The notes under the pieces were generated by a model, which saw nothing but the letters and a program-made list of their open reading frames with translations, made no database searches and was not told where the DNA came from. 64,000 nucleotides of DNA from Sphingomonas aurea (GTDB lineage: Bacteria; Pseudomonadota; Alphaproteobacteria; Sphingomonadales; Sphingomonadaceae), in NCBI RefSeq assembly GCF_030678875.1, contig NZ_JAUUDS010000007.1, forward strand, positions 117,427 to 181,426, read 5' to 3'. A program made the translations under genes and the position numbers. Positions 27,549 through 37,828 of the stretch are shown here, piece after piece. Each line of letters starts with the position of its first letter. The stretch's first letter is position 1.

Positions 27549-29627
27549 ATGGGCAAGATGCTCGCCAACGCTCGCGGCAGCGCGCTGCCGCTCGCCATCC
27601 TGCTGCTGGTCGTCGTCATGGTGGTGCCGATCCCGGCGGCGCTGCTCGACGTCTTCTTCGTCGCCAATATCGCGATCAGCCTCGCCGTCCTGATGGTGGC
27701 GTTGAACGCGCAGAAGCCGCTCGACTTCTCGGCCTTCCCGACCGTCCTCCTGTTCGCCACGCTGTTCCGCCTGGGCCTGAACGTCGCCTCGACCCGCATC
27801 GTGCTGGTCCATGGGCATGAAGGAGAGAGCGCGGCGGGGCACGTCATCGAGGCGTTCGGGACGTTCCTGATCGGCGGCGATTACGTCGTCGGCATCTTCG
27901 TCTTCGCGATCCTGATGATTATCAACCTGATCGTGGTGACCAAGGGTGCGGGCCGCGTGTCCGAAGTGTCGGCGCGCTTCACCCTGGACGCGCTGCCCGG
28001 CAAGCAGATGGCGATCGACGCCGACCTGAACGCCGGCCTCATCACCCCCGACGACGCCAAGAAGCGCCGTGTCGAGGTATCGACCGAGGCGGACTTCTAC
28101 GGCTCGATGGACGGCTCGTCCAAGTTCGTGAAGGGCGACGCGGTCGCCGCGATGCTGATCCTGGCGGCCAACGTGATCGGCGGCCTGATCCTGGGCCCGG
28201 TCAGCCACGGCATGTCGATCGCCGCGGCCGCCAAGAGCTATATCCTGCTCGCCATCGGCGACGCGCTGGTCGCGCAGCTGCCCAGCCTGATGCTGTCGAT
28301 CGCCGCCGCGTCGATCGTGACCCGCGTGTCCTCCGAAAAGGATCTCGCCGGCCAGATCGGCAGCCAGTTCGGCTCGTCGCGGACCTGGATGCCGGTGGCG
28401 GTCATCCTGACGCTGCTGGGCGTGTTCCCGGGCATGCCGCATCTCGTCATCCTGCCGTTCGCCGCCATGTCCGGCTTCGCAGCATGGAAGCTGCGCCAGA
28501 TCGAGCGCCGCCCGGTCATCGTCGAGGCCGCGCCCGCCGCCGCCGAGGCTGCCGACCCGTCAAAGATCGGCTGGGACGAGGTGACCGACGGGATGCAGGT
28601 CAATCTCGACATCGGCTACGGCCTGGTGCCGCTGGTCGACGAGCGCCGCGGTGCGCCGCTGATGGGCCGGATCACCGGCGTGCGCCGCCAGCTGTCCAAG
28701 GAACTGGGCTTCGTCGTGCCGCAGTGCCGGGTTCGCGACGACATCAACCTGGCGCCCTATACCTATCGCATCATGGTCGGCGGGGTCTGCGTCGGCGAGG
28801 ACCAGGTGTCGCCGGACGAGATGCTGGCGCTCGACACCGGCCAGGCGTTCGGCGCGCTGAAGGGCAAGCAGACCAAGGACCCGACCTTCGGGCTGGACGC
28901 AACCTGGATCTCGACCGCCGATGCCGATGTGGCGACCGGCGCCGGCTATCTGGTGGTCGATCCGGGCACTGTGATGGCGACGCACCTGAACCACGTCCTT
29001 GGCCAGCATGCCGCCGAACTGCTGGGGCCGGACGACGTCCAGAGCCTGCTCGACGAGCTGAAGGAGCGCGCGGCGCACCTGGTCGGCTCGCTCTGCCCGC
29101 AGCCCTTGCCGCTGACCCAGCTGACCCAGGTGCTGAAGGGGCTGCTGAACGAGGGCATCTCACTCAAGGAATTCCGCCGCATCGCCGGCGCCATCGCCGC
29201 GGTCGCGCCGCGCACGCAGGACCCCGAGGACATTATCGAGGCGATCCGCCCGACCTTGGGGCCGCTCATCATCCAGAAGCTGTGCGGGGTTCGCGAGCCC
29301 CTGCGCGTCATGACCCTGGAGGGACAGTTGGAAGCATTGCTGGGCCAGGCCGCCCGCGCCGACACCGCGCGCCGCCACGTCATCGAGCCCGATCTCGGCC
29401 GCCGCATCGTCGAAGCGCTGCAGATGGCGGCGCAGCCGCTGATCGCCGAGGCCAAGCCGTTCGCGCTGGTCGTCCAGCCGGCGCTTCGCCTCTCGATCCG
29501 CAAGCTGGTGCGCACCTGCCTGCCCGACACGCCGGTCCTGTCGTTCTTCGAGGTGCCCGAGGAGAAGGCGGTCGAGGTCGTTGCCGTGATCGGCGGGCCG
29601 CACCACCAGCAGGCGCTGGCCGCATGA
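27549..29627 (+). CDS. flhA: Flagellar export gate protein FlhA
   Basis: Largest component of the type III export gate. 692 residues: about eight membrane helices in the first ~320, including the conserved FHIPEP-type area (RFTLDALPGKQMAIDADLNA), then a cytoplasmic domain that docks chaperone-substrate complexes (LNHVLGQHAAELLGPDDVQ; LKEFRRIAGAIAAVAPRTQD). Follows the transglycosylase by 1 base and overlaps fliA by ATGA. FlhF and FlhG, often downstream, are absent here. Confidence 0.97.
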   Translation: MGKMLANARGSALPLAILLLVVVMVVPIPAALLDVFFVANIAISLAVLMVALNAQKPLDFSAFPTVLLFATLFRLGLNVASTRIVLVHGHEGESAAGHVIEAFGTFLIGGDYVVGIFVFAILMIINLIVVTKGAGRVSEVSARFTLDALPGKQMAIDADLNAGLITPDDAKKRRVEVSTEADFYGSMDGSSKFVKGDAVAAMLILAANVIGGLILGPVSHGMSIAAAAKSYILLAIGDALVAQLPSLMLSIAAASIVTRVSSEKDLAGQIGSQFGSSRTWMPVAVILTLLGVFPGMPHLVILPFAAMSGFAAWKLRQIERRPVIVEAAPAAAEAADPSKIGWDEVTDGMQVNLDIGYGLVPLVDERRGAPLMGRITGVRRQLSKELGFVVPQCRVRDDINLAPYTYRIMVGGVCVGEDQVSPDEMLALDTGQAFGALKGKQTKDPTFGLDATWISTADADVATGAGYLVVDPGTVMATHLNHVLGQHAAELLGPDDVQSLLDELKERAAHLVGSLCPQPLPLTQLTQVLKGLLNEGISLKEFRRIAGAIAAVAPRTQDPEDIIEAIRPTLGPLIIQKLCGVREPLRVMTLEGQLEALLGQAARADTARRHVIEPDLGRRIVEALQMAAQPLIAEAKPFALVVQPALRLSIRKLVRTCLPDTPVLSFFEVPEEKAVEVVAVIGGPHHQQALAA

Positions 29628-30352
29628 GCGCGCAACCGATCGGACCGCTGACCTACAAGCCCGCGCAGAAGCCGCGTGGCGAGGGCGAGGCGCTGATCCG
29701 CCAGCACCTGCCGCTGGTCCGCAAGATCGCGTGGCATGTCCACGGATCGATGTCGACGATCGTCGAGGTCGAGGATCTGGTCCAGGTCGGTCTGGTCGCG
29801 CTGGTCGAGGCGGTCGCCGCCTTCGAGGATCGCGGGCAGGTGACGTTCAAGCAGTATCTGGTCACCCGCCTGCGCGGTGCGATGATCGACGAACTGCGCC
29901 GCCAGGCGACGACCACGCGCGGCGCTATGCGGCGGCGGCGGCAATATGCCGATGCGGTGAACAAGCTGACCGCGCTGACCGGCCAGCCGCCCGCAGAGGG
30001 CGCATTGGCGGCCCAGCTGGGCGTGTCGGTCGAGCGGCTGCGCGCCGAGTACCAGTCGGCCGAGGCGGTCCGCTTCGACCCGATCGACGAGGTCTATTCG
30101 GACGACCTGCCCTGGTTCGCCGACGACACGCCGGACGCGTTCGCGCAGCTGTCCGACGGCCAGACCCGCGACCGCCTGATCGCCGCGATTGCCGCGCTGC
30201 CCGAACGCGAGGCGCAGGTGATCCAGCTCTACTATGTCGAGGAACTCAACCTCGAAGAGATCGGCCAGGTCTTCGGCGTCGGCTCCGCCCGCATCTGCCA
30301 GATCAAGGCGAGCGCGCACGCCAAGCTGAAGAAGGCGATGGCGCGCGGCTAG
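29624..30352 (+). CDS. fliA: Flagellar sigma28 factor FliA
   Basis: RNA polymerase sigma factor for late flagellar genes. 242 residues with region 2 (LPLVRKIAWHVHG, VEDLVQVGLVALVEAVAAFE, FKQYLVTRLRGAMIDELRRQ), region 3, and region 4 (LPEREAQVIQLYYVEELNLE and EIGQVFGVGSARICQIKASA). Its ATG overlaps the flhA stop, so FliA is made only when the sigma54 operon is on. Likely targets in the window are the TTAA-N15-GYCG sites before fliC, fliD, flgM and motA. Confidence 0.93.
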   Translation: MSAQPIGPLTYKPAQKPRGEGEALIRQHLPLVRKIAWHVHGSMSTIVEVEDLVQVGLVALVEAVAAFEDRGQVTFKQYLVTRLRGAMIDELRRQATTTRGAMRRRRQYADAVNKLTALTGQPPAEGALAAQLGVSVERLRAEYQSAEAVRFDPIDEVYSDDLPWFADDTPDAFAQLSDGQTRDRLIAAIAALPEREAQVIQLYYVEELNLEEIGQVFGVGSARICQIKASAHAKLKKAMARG

Positions 30353-30432
30353 CGCCGGATCGGACCGAGTTCCGATCGACAAATCCAGTCAATCTGCCGG
30401 AACCTCACCCTGCATAACAGGGAGGGGTTCCT

Positions 30433-30960
30433 ATGCGACGTTATATCTCTGCGGTCCTGACAATTGCGGGGCTGCTCGTCTCTGCGCCGGCTGTCGCACA
30501 GCAAGCGACAGATGCGGACTGGAGCAAGTTCAAGTTAGGGGCGGGACTGTCGTTTACCTTGGACGTCGGTAAGCTCGACCGGATCAGCGAAGCGGTCATC
30601 GTCGACGGTAAAGTGCGTGTGACGCACCAGAATAACGGCCGCGCGCGGATCATGCTGGAGGGGCACCACTTCTTCGCGTCGAACTCTGCCAAAACTGGTG
30701 TCGGCCCATTCATCGCCGTTCAACCCGGATCGAGCGAGATCATTGAAGCCATTGGAATGGGCGTAATGATCGGCTTCCGTCACAACACAAAAAGCACGCA
30801 GAGCTTCAACATCGGTGTGGGGATCGTGCTGGATCCAAACACCAGAGTGCTCGGGGACGGCTTTCGAGAAAACCAGCCGCCTCCCGGGAACGAGACGGAG
30901 GTCCGCTACCGCGAGACGCTCCAGACCGGCATCCTCGTGCTGACGTCCTTCTCCTTCTGA
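30433..30960 (+). CDS. Small exported protein of unknown function
   Basis: 175 residues with a good signal peptide (MRRYISAVLTIAGLLVSAPA, cleavage after AVAQ). The rest alternates polar and hydrophobic residues (ARIMLEGHHFFAS, SFNIGVGIVLDPN, TGILVLTSFSF) and ends in phenylalanine, which fits a small outer-membrane beta-barrel; I do not recognise a family. AGGGAGGGG precedes the ATG. Its base composition is visibly less GC-rich and its codons less biased than in all neighbouring genes, suggesting recent acquisition. It is isolated between fliA and the convergent flagellin gene. Confidence 0.7.
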   Translation: MRRYISAVLTIAGLLVSAPAVAQQATDADWSKFKLGAGLSFTLDVGKLDRISEAVIVDGKVRVTHQNNGRARIMLEGHHFFASNSAKTGVGPFIAVQPGSSEIIEAIGMGVMIGFRHNTKSTQSFNIGVGIVLDPNTRVLGDGFRENQPPPGNETEVRYRETLQTGILVLTSFSF

Positions 30961-30964
30961 CACG

Positions 30965-31005
30965 AAAAAACCCCGGCGGCTCCCTGTTCGGGAACCGCCG
31001 GGGTT
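30965..31005 (-). terminator. Intrinsic terminator of the flagellin gene
   Basis: AACCCCGGCGGCTCCC (30969-30984) pairs with GGGAACCGCCGGGGTT (30990-31005) with one mismatch and a 5-base loop. On the minus strand the stem is followed by a run of T (AAAAAA on the plus strand at 30965-30970). It ends flagellin transcription, and could also act weakly on the convergent gene. Confidence 0.85.
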
Positions 31006-31032
31006 CTCGCTGCCCTTGCCCGAAGGAAGGGC

Positions 31033-31074
31033 CGGCGCCGGCACCCCGATCCTTGGGGGCAGGTGCCGGCGCCG
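31033..31074 (-). other. Stable hairpin just after the flagellin stop codon
   Basis: Two exact 13-bp arms (31033-31045 and 31062-31074) with a 16-base loop begin 8 bases past the fliC stop, ahead of the true terminator. Such a 3' untranslated stem may protect the abundant flagellin message from exonucleases. Confidence 0.6.
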
Positions 31075-31081
31075 ATCCGGA

Positions 31082-32449
31082 TTACTGGAGCAGCTTCAGC
31101 ACCGACTGCTGCGACTGGTTCGCCTGGGCGAGCATCGCGGTCGAGGCCTGGCTGAGGATCTGCGCCTTGGCGAGGGCGGTCGATTCGGTCGAGAAATCGG
31201 CGTCCTCGATGCGGCTCTTGGCGTCCGACAGGTTGGTCGTGGTGGTGGTCAGGTTGTTGACCGTCGACTGAAGGCGGTTCTGCACCGCGCCCAGATCGCC
31301 GCGACCGGCCGAGATCTTGTCCAGTGCGGCGTCGATGACCGCCATCGCCGCGGAGGCGCCTGCCTGGCTGCCGATCGACACGGCCGACACGCTGGTCGCG
31401 GTCAGGCCGGCATTGCCGGGCGTCGCGCCGCCGATGGTGATGCCGGTGCCGGCCTGACCTTCGAGGGTCAGCGAACCGCGGATCGCCGTGGCACCCGACA
31501 TCGTCACCGCGGATCCCTCGACATCCTTGACGCCGCTGAGGATCGAGTTGGTGTCGGTCAGCGTGATGTTGCCGCCGTCCTTCTCGGTCAGGACCAGCGA
31601 ACCGCTCGAGTCGGTGCTGGCGGTGACGGTCGAGTTGGCCGCCTTCAGCGTGGTGTTGATCTTGGCGGCGAGCGAGTCGGCGCTCTTTTCCGACGCGGTC
31701 ATCGTGACGGTGGTGCCGTTAATGACGAGCGTGTTGTTCGCTGCGATCGTGCCGACCGTCGCGGTGACGACGTTCTTGGCGGTCGCGGTGACGTTCGATG
31801 TGGGGGTCGTCGCGTTGATCGCCGCGGCGATCGTCTTGGCATCGGCGGCCGAGGCAGCGACCGCCTGGCCGTTGATGGTCAGGTCGCCGTTGGCCAGCGG
31901 GCCGGTCGGAACGATGACGCCGGCGTCGACCTGTGCGGTCAGGCCCAGGGTCGCGGCGCGGCTGTCGACCATCGCCATGCCGATCGTCTCGCCGGAGTTG
32001 ATGCCGGTCTGCAGCTTCACCGACTTCTGGCTGCCGTCGAGCAGCTTCACGCCGTTGAAGGTGGTGTTCTTCGAAACGTTGTTGATCTCGCTGGTCAGCT
32101 GCGACATTTCGGCCTGCAGCGCGGTGCGGTCCGAATCCTGCAGCGTGCCGGTGGCCGACTGGGTCGCCAGCTCCTTCATGCGCTGCAGCATCGAGGTGAC
32201 CTCGCTCATCGCGCCTTCGGCGGTCTGCGCCAGACTCATGCCGTCATTCGCGTTGCGGATCGCCATTGACATGCTGCGGGCCTGGCTGGCCATGCGGTTG
32301 GCGATGGCCGAACCGGCGGCGTCGTCCTTGGCGGAGTTGATGCGCTTGCCGGTCGCCAGGCGCTCCATGGCGGTCGACAGCGACGAGCTGGCGCTCATCG
32401 AGGCATTGGCGGCGCGCATGGCCGAGGTGTTGGTTGCAATAACGGTCAT
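31082..32449 (-). CDS. fliC: Flagellin
   Basis: Filament subunit, exported by the flagellar apparatus. 455 residues with conserved D0/D1 ends: N-terminal SLSTAMERLATGKRINSAKD then DAAGSAIANRM, and C-terminal FSTESTALAKAQILSQASTA then MLAQANQSQQSVLKLLQ. The central region (about 180-380) is Thr/Ala/Val-rich and variable. It is the only flagellin gene seen in the window. GGAGACC precedes the ATG, and a sigma28-like promoter lies about 70 bases upstream. Confidence 0.97.
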   Translation of the reverse strand: MTVIATNTSAMRAANASMSASSSLSTAMERLATGKRINSAKDDAAGSAIANRMASQARSMSMAIRNANDGMSLAQTAEGAMSEVTSMLQRMKELATQSATGTLQDSDRTALQAEMSQLTSEINNVSKNTTFNGVKLLDGSQKSVKLQTGINSGETIGMAMVDSRAATLGLTAQVDAGVIVPTGPLANGDLTINGQAVAASAADAKTIAAAINATTPTSNVTATAKNVVTATVGTIAANNTLVINGTTVTMTASEKSADSLAAKINTTLKAANSTVTASTDSSGSLVLTEKDGGNITLTDTNSILSGVKDVEGSAVTMSGATAIRGSLTLEGQAGTGITIGGATPGNAGLTATSVSAVSIGSQAGASAAMAVIDAALDKISAGRGDLGAVQNRLQSTVNNLTTTTTNLSDAKSRIEDADFSTESTALAKAQILSQASTAMLAQANQSQQSVLKLLQ

Positions 32450-32516
32450 ATCTGGTCTCCGTCCACTACGGCTTCTACCGCCGCCCCCAGAGCGGAGGGC
32501 CGAGCCGTCACAGCAA

Positions 32517-32543
32517 GGAACGGCCGGGCGCGGCGCGGCTTAA
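32517..32543 (-). promoter_or_regulatory. Candidate sigma28 promoter of flagellin
   Basis: On the minus strand TTAA (32543-32540), exactly 15 bases, then GCCGTTCC (32524-32517), giving a leader of about 60 bases. The layout matches those before fliD, flgM and motA. A sigma54 reading of the same area needs a spacing one base too short. Confidence 0.5.
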
Positions 32544-32580
32544 GCGGGAAAATCGCACGGCAATCGTTTTGGGCGATCCC

Positions 32581-32613
32581 TCGTGCAGGCGGGGATTCGC
32601 CCCGCATGCACGA
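32581..32613. other. Strong hairpin in the fliC/activator divergent region
   Basis: TCGTGCAGGCGGGG (32581-32594) pairs with 32600-32613 with a single mismatch and a 5-base loop. It lies in the 272-bp divergent gap that also holds a CGGCAA half-site (32558-32563) and TGCCGGCAAGG (32650-32660). It may be a repeat, an operator or a transcription block between the two genes. Confidence 0.5.
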
Positions 32614-32721
32614 GCATGGGCGGGCCCGCGCGCGCCCGGAAAATATCTGCCGGCAAGGGGCAGGAGTTTACCGGCGGTTTACCTTCATCGGTGCAATCGA
32701 GTGGCGAACCCGAGGACCACC

Positions 32722-34028
<1,307 letters not shown>

Positions 34029-34032
<4 letters not shown>

Positions 34033-34385
34033 GCGTCGGTGGAGTGGGCGGCGTCGGCGGTGTCGACCGGGTGATGCAGTTGCGCGCCCAGATCCTGGAG
34101 CGCAACCAAGCGCTGGCCCGCGCCAGCAGCGCGCCGGTTCCGACCGGCCCGGCCGAGACGAAGCCGACCAGCTTCGCCGACACGCTCGACGGTGCGCTGA
34201 AGAGCGTCAACGAGGGCCAGAACGCCGCCGCCAAGATCAGCGAGAGCTACGAGCGGGGCGAGACGGTCGACATCGCCAAGGTCATGCTGGCCCGCCAGCA
34301 GGCGAGTGTCGGCTTCGAGGCGACGCTGCAAGTCCGCAACAAACTGCTGTCCGCCTACAAGGACATCATGAGCATGCCGGTGTAA
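34029..34385 (+). CDS. fliE: Hook-basal body protein FliE
   Basis: Joins the MS-ring to the rod. 118 residues, with the FliE pattern SFADTLDGALKSVNEGQNAA, KISESYERGETVDIAKVMLA and the C-terminal RQQASVGFEATLQVRNKLLS then AYKDIMSMPV. ATG overlaps the activator stop by 4 bases. A Gly/Val repeat (GGVGGVGGV) opens the protein. Confidence 0.94.
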
Positions 34386-34391
34386 TCGACG

Positions 34392-36083
34392 ATGAGCACT
34401 GCCCTGACCACCACCACGCCCGCCGTTTCTGGCGCGATCCCCGAGCGTTTCGCCAACCCGCTTCAGCAGATGAAGGGCGTGATGGCGCAGCCCGCCGTCC
34501 GCCGTGCCGCGCCGATGGCGATGCTCGTCGGTCTGGTCGGCGCCGCCGCGCTCGCCTGGGCGACGCTGTCGACACCGTCGCAGAAGACGCTGTTCACCGG
34601 CCTCGCCGATGCCGACAAGGCGGCGGTGATGCAGTCGCTGGAACAGGCGAACATCGGCGCGCATGTCGACGACGGCACCGGCGCGATCACCGTCGACGAG
34701 GAAAGCTACAGCCGCGCGCGGATGCTGCTCGCCAGCCAGGGCCTGCCCAAGCAGGCGCCCGGCGGCTATGCGATCCTCGACCAGCTGCCGATGGGCGTCA
34801 GCCGCGCCGTCGAGGGTGAGCGGTTGCGCCAGGCGCGCGAGACCGAGTTGGCCCGCTCGATCCAGGACATCGACGCGGTGATCGAGGCGCGGGTCCATCT
34901 CGCCACCCCCGAAGTCAGCGTCTTCGTGCGCGACAATGCCGCGCCATCCGCGTCGGTGATCGTCAAGCTGGCGGCCGGGCGCAGCCTGTCGGACGCGCAG
35001 GTCTCGTCGATCATCAACCTCGTCGCCTCGTCGGTGCCGGGGATGAAGCCCGATTCGGTCACCATCGTCGACCAGGCCGGCGCGTTGCTGACCAAGCCGG
35101 GCGGCCGCGACGCCACCGCCGCGCTGGGCGACGAGCGCATCGACTTCCAGCGCCGGGTCGAGGACAAGTACCGCCAGCAGCTGACGCAGCTGCTGACCCC
35201 GCTGCTCGGCACCGGCAATTTCTCTGCCGAGGTGCAGGCCGACGTCAACCTCGACGAGACCCAGGCGACGCGCGAGAGCTATGAGAAGCAGGGCACGCTG
35301 CGCGCCGAGACCGGGCAGTGGACCGGCGACCAGAAGACCGGCGGCGGCCCCGGCGGCATCCCCGGCGCGCTGTCGAACACGCCGCCGCCCGCCAGCATGT
35401 TGCAGGTGCCGACCCCGGCGGTCGGTGCCAGCGGCAGCCCGCAGCCGGTCGCCGGTGGTCCCGCGCCCGATCCCGCCAAACAGTCCGACAGCTATCAGCG
35501 CGCCTATGACCTGGGCCGCGAGGTGTCGGTGACGCGCGCGGCGCCCGGATCCGTCAAGCGGCTGTCGGTCGCGGTGGTGTTGCGCGAGCCCGAAAAGGGT
35601 CGCCGTACCGCGATGGAGATCAACCAGATCACCGACCTGGTGAAGAGCGCGGTCGGTTACGACCAGCAGCGCCAGGACAACGTCACGGTCATCAGCCGCC
35701 AGTTCGCCGGTAGCGCGACCGACATGGCCGACAAGGCGCCATGGTACGACAATAGCTGGCTGCCGATGCTGGCGCGCAACCTGACCGCGATCCTGATCGC
35801 GCTGCTGGTGCTGCTGCTGGGTGTCCGCCCCCTGGCGAAGGCCCTGATGAAGAAGAAGGACGAGGCGGAGGCGCCGCGTCTCGCCACCGGCGCTCCCGCG
35901 ATCGGCCCGGACGGGCAGCCCACGGGTCCGCTGCCGATGGTCGCTCCTGCGGTCAGCCTCGACCAGATGCAGAACACGCAAGGCTATGACGAGCGGATCG
36001 GCGCCGTCCGCGGCTTCACCCGCGACAATCCCGCGCGCGCCGCACTGGCCGTGCGCGACATGATAAAGGCCGACGCCAAGTGA
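34392..36083 (+). CDS. fliF: MS-ring protein FliF
   Basis: Inner-membrane ring on which motor and export gate assemble. 563 residues: first helix about 40-58, ring-building motifs (LFTGLADADKAAVMQSLEQA; GYAILDQLPMGVSRAVEGER), a Pro/Gly-rich periplasmic loop around 300-370, second helix near 460-480 (LTAILIALLVLLLGVRPLAK), and a cytoplasmic tail ending in the FliG-binding peptide (RGFTRDNPARAALAVRDMI). Six bases after fliE; overlaps fliG as GTGA. Confidence 0.97.
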   Translation: MSTALTTTTPAVSGAIPERFANPLQQMKGVMAQPAVRRAAPMAMLVGLVGAAALAWATLSTPSQKTLFTGLADADKAAVMQSLEQANIGAHVDDGTGAITVDEESYSRARMLLASQGLPKQAPGGYAILDQLPMGVSRAVEGERLRQARETELARSIQDIDAVIEARVHLATPEVSVFVRDNAAPSASVIVKLAAGRSLSDAQVSSIINLVASSVPGMKPDSVTIVDQAGALLTKPGGRDATAALGDERIDFQRRVEDKYRQQLTQLLTPLLGTGNFSAEVQADVNLDETQATRESYEKQGTLRAETGQWTGDQKTGGGPGGIPGALSNTPPPASMLQVPTPAVGASGSPQPVAGGPAPDPAKQSDSYQRAYDLGREVSVTRAAPGSVKRLSVAVVLREPEKGRRTAMEINQITDLVKSAVGYDQQRQDNVTVISRQFAGSATDMADKAPWYDNSWLPMLARNLTAILIALLVLLLGVRPLAKALMKKKDEAEAPRLATGAPAIGPDGQPTGPLPMVAPAVSLDQMQNTQGYDERIGAVRGFTRDNPARAALAVRDMIKADAK

Positions 36084-37087
36084 CCACCGCTGCCGCGCGT
36101 ACGTACACGGGCATCGAAAAGGCCGCCGTGCTGATGATGATCGTCGGCGAGGAAGAGGCCGCCGCGATCCTCCAGAAGCTGGAACCCGACGAGGTGCGCC
36201 AGCTGGGCGCGGCGATGTTCTCGGTCGCCGACGTGTCCGAGGAAGAGGTCGAGGACGTGCTGGACGATTTCGTCGGCCGCGCGCGCGAGCGGACCGGCAT
36301 CACCTTCGATCCCCGGCACAAGGTCGAGGCGGTGATGAACCGCGCGCTCGGCGCCGAGAAGGCGGAGAGCGTGCTCGCCCGCATCACCCCGGCGGAAGCA
36401 GCGTGTGAGCTGGAACTGCTCGACTGGATGGAGCCGACCGACATCGCCGCGATGATCGAGAAGGAGCATCCGCAGATCGCCGCCGTCCTGATCGCCAATC
36501 TGGATCCGACGGTCGGCGGCCAGGTGCTCGAGATACTGCCCGAATATATGCAGCCCGACATCCTTCACCGCATCGCCAAGCTGGGGCCGATCACGCCCGA
36601 GGCGGTAGAGACGCTGAAGGCGCTGCTGGCCCAGCGCAGCAGTGCCGGCGGTGGCCAGCAGGTGACGCTGGGCGGCGCGCGCGAGGCAGCAAAGATCCTG
36701 TCGGGCGCGCGCAAGTCGGTCGAACAGCGGGTGATGCCCAAGCTGTTCAAGATCGACCGCGACGTCGCCAAGGCGATCGAGGAGGCGCTGTTCGTCTTCG
36801 ACAACCTGCTGGAGATGGACGACAAGAACCTGGGCACGCTGATCCGCAACGTCGACGGCGAGGTGCTGGTCAAGTCGCTGAAGGGCGTGGACGAGGCGAT
36901 TCGCAACCGTTTCCTGGGCTGCATGTCGGCGCGCGCCGCCGACGGCATCCGCGACGAGATGGAGGCACGCGGCCCGATGAAGCTGGCCGAGGTGCTGGAG
37001 GCGCAGAAGGCGATGATCGCCATTGCACGCAATCTGGCCAAGGACGGTACGATTCAGATGGGCGCGGGCGAGGACGACTATGTCTGA
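36080..37087 (+). CDS. fliG: Flagellar motor switch protein FliG
   Basis: Torque-transmitting ring under the MS-ring. 335 residues, with GIEKAAVLMMIVGEEEAAAI at the N-terminus, EKEHPQIAAVLIANLDPTVG in the middle (EHPQ motif), and the charged torque helix region DDKNLGTLIRNVDGEVLVKS then LKGVDEAIRNRFLGCMSARA near the C-terminus. Start is GTG overlapping the fliF stop; fliG overlaps fliH by 8 bases. Confidence 0.97.
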   Translation: MTTAAARTYTGIEKAAVLMMIVGEEEAAAILQKLEPDEVRQLGAAMFSVADVSEEEVEDVLDDFVGRARERTGITFDPRHKVEAVMNRALGAEKAESVLARITPAEAACELELLDWMEPTDIAAMIEKEHPQIAAVLIANLDPTVGGQVLEILPEYMQPDILHRIAKLGPITPEAVETLKALLAQRSSAGGGQQVTLGGAREAAKILSGARKSVEQRVMPKLFKIDRDVAKAIEEALFVFDNLLEMDDKNLGTLIRNVDGEVLVKSLKGVDEAIRNRFLGCMSARAADGIRDEMEARGPMKLAEVLEAQKAMIAIARNLAKDGTIQMGAGEDDYV

Positions 37088-37820
37088 GTTCGTCGCCGGC
37101 TTCGCCGCCCGTCACGAGGTTGCCGCCGGGCTGCTGCGCGCCGCCTTCGCGCCGGCGCCCACCGGCTTCGCGGCGGTCGATCCGCGCGCGCGCGTCGCGC
37201 CGATGGCTGCGGGTGCGGCCGGGATGGGCGGCGAAGCCGGGCCGAAGCATTTCAGCCCCGCCAATCGTGCCGAGAACCCGACCGCCGGCTGGAACCCGCT
37301 GGACGCCACGGCCGAGCCGACCCCGTTCGTCGATCCCGTCGAGGCGGCGCATGCCGCCGGCTATGCCGAGGGGGTGGCCGCTGCCGCTGCCGCCGCCAAC
37401 GCCGCCCAGTCGCGCGACGCGGACCTGCTGACCGGGATCGCCGGGTCGCTGGGCGCCGACCGGCTCGACCGCGAGGCGATGGCGGCGCGGCTGCGCCAGA
37501 CCGTACTGATGCTCGTCACGCGCGTCGTCGGCGATGTCGGCGTCGCGGCGGACCGGCTGGCGGCGCGGATCGACGCGGCGGCCGGCATGCTCGCCGACGC
37601 TGCCGAATCGGCGATGCTGCGCGTCCATCCCGACGACGTCGCGCTGCTCGACGGGCGACTGCCCGCGACCATCTTCGCCGTCGGCGACGCGAGCGTCGAC
37701 CGCGGCAGCTTCGTGCTGGAGAGCGCCTCGACCGTGGTCGAGGACGGCCCGGCGATGTGGCTCGAACAACTCGCCGCTGCGATCGACCGCGTGCCGCTCC
37801 CCACTGCGCTGGCTGCCTGA
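37080..37820 (+). CDS. fliH: Export ATPase regulator FliH
   Basis: Links the FliI ATPase to the motor and controls it. 246 residues: variable N-terminus, a short GxxxG-like helix (AAHAAGYAEGVAAAAAAANA) and a C-terminal domain with ARIDAAAGMLADAAESAMLR and VHPDDVALLDGRLPATIF, the pattern of FliH/HrpE stalk proteins. The ATG at 37080 starts within the fliG end. Identity is also fixed by its place between fliG and fliI. Confidence 0.83.
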   Translation: MSEFVAGFAARHEVAAGLLRAAFAPAPTGFAAVDPRARVAPMAAGAAGMGGEAGPKHFSPANRAENPTAGWNPLDATAEPTPFVDPVEAAHAAGYAEGVAAAAAAANAAQSRDADLLTGIAGSLGADRLDREAMAARLRQTVLMLVTRVVGDVGVAADRLAARIDAAAGMLADAAESAMLRVHPDDVALLDGRLPATIFAVGDASVDRGSFVLESASTVVEDGPAMWLEQLAAAIDRVPLPTALAA

Positions 37821-37828
37821 CTCCGACC

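Noticed and set aside
32510..32530. Sigma54 promoter for flagellin (CGGCCG-TTCC-TTGC on the minus strand)
   Set aside because: The GG to GC spacing is one base too short for sigma54; the sigma28-like reading fits better.
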